A DNA stretch of 64,000 nt. Source: Bacillus suaedaesalsae. GTDB taxonomy: Bacteria > Bacillota > Bacilli > Bacillales > SA4. Positions 63,831-64,000 of this stretch are shown piece by piece (position 1 is the stretch's first letter; every line of letters starts with the position of its first letter). Location of the stretch: assembly GCF_016890225.1 (NCBI RefSeq), contig NZ_JAFELM010000031.1:124001-188000 (forward strand), read 5' to 3'. The position numbers and the translations under genes were made by a program. The notes under the pieces are model-generated. The model worked only from the letters and a program-made list of their open reading frames with translations. It was not told where the DNA came from and did no database searches.

Positions 63831-64000
63831 TTACACCCGCTTTCGTAAACATGAGATGAAAAATCCATCAGTGCCAAAATGGTGTGGCAATATTTGAATT
63901 CGTCCATCCTTTATTTCTGCTTGTTCTCTAATTTTTTGAGGTAAACGATTAATAAATTCGACATCTAGTTCATAATCAGTATGGTCAATTAAGAACTTTT
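63831..64000 (-). CDS. rsmB: 16S rRNA (m5C967) methyltransferase RsmB, C-terminal end (cut by window edge)
   Basis: The minus strand ends a reading frame with ...[17 protein letters not shown] and TAA at 63831-63833. This is the family ending (GFFIA-type box then a basic tail), and the place is right, directly before rlmN. Upstream residues fit the methyltransferase C-terminus ([20 protein letters not shown]). Only about 56 codons are in the window, so start and domains cannot be described. It lies 2 nt before the rlmN start. Confidence 0.85.
   Translation of the reverse strand, partial: KFLIDHTDYELDVEFINRLPQKIREQAEIKDGRIQILPHHFGTDGFFISCLRKRV

Noticed and set aside
1-64000. CRISPR arrays, rRNA, tRNA, prophage or transposase genes
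   Set aside because: None was seen: no regularly spaced repeats, no rRNA text, no tRNA cloverleaf with CCA context, and no transposase or phage protein.

Overview
The window is chromosomal DNA of a low-GC, motile, endospore-forming Bacillaceae bacterium. The gene order matches the Bacillus subtilis segment that runs from rsmB-rlmN-prpC-prkC to the fla/che operon. Here that segment lies on the minus strand, so it is read from high to low coordinates. Only rpmB is on the plus strand. The species cannot be named from the sequence alone. Sporulation is indicated by a 26-codon spoVM gene, and motility by a large flagellar operon. No rRNA, tRNA, CRISPR array, prophage or intact insertion sequence was seen.

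Right end to centre, in transcription order: rsmB (partial), rlmN, prpC, prkC, rsgA and rpe (RNA methylation, Ser/Thr phosphorylation signalling, ribosome maturation, pentose phosphates). Next come thiN, spoVM, and the divergent rpmB and yloU-yloV. sdaAB-sdaAA-recG follow, then the FapR-regulated lipid operon fapR-plsX-fabD-fabG-acpP with a clear promoter and operator, then rnc, smc, ftsY and ylxM-ffh (cell envelope, chromosome and SRP functions). rpsP-khpA, ylqD-rimM-trmD and rplS follow (ribosome and tRNA maturation), then a signal peptidase, rbgA, a small membrane protein, rnhB, the flagellar-like pair ylqG-ylqH, and sucCD.

The left half holds dprA, topA, trmFO, xerC, hslV, hslU and codY. 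After the codY terminator and a 416-bp gap comes the flagellar operon: flgB-flgC-fliE-fliF-fliG-fliH-fliI-fliJ-ylxF-fliK-flgD-(TIGR02530-type gene)-flgE-swrD-fliL-fliM-fliY-cheY-fliO-fliP-fliQ-fliR-flhB-flhA-flhF. The last gene is cut by the window edge. These genes build the rod and MS-ring, C-ring switch, export apparatus with its ATPase, and hook. Many pairs overlap or nearly abut, and an unusual share start with TTG or GTG.

The gene content is mostly conserved housekeeping. The less ordinary signals are in the gaps. There are several structured, repeat-like elements (34.2, 35.7, 42.35, 46.1 and 58.4 kb). A hairpin encoding an 8-codon mini-ORF lies in front of swrD, and a strong hairpin sits at the xerC ribosome binding site. 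A perfect dyad covers the -35 box of ylxM-ffh, and the fapR promoter is embedded in the recG terminator. No wholly new multi-gene system was found.
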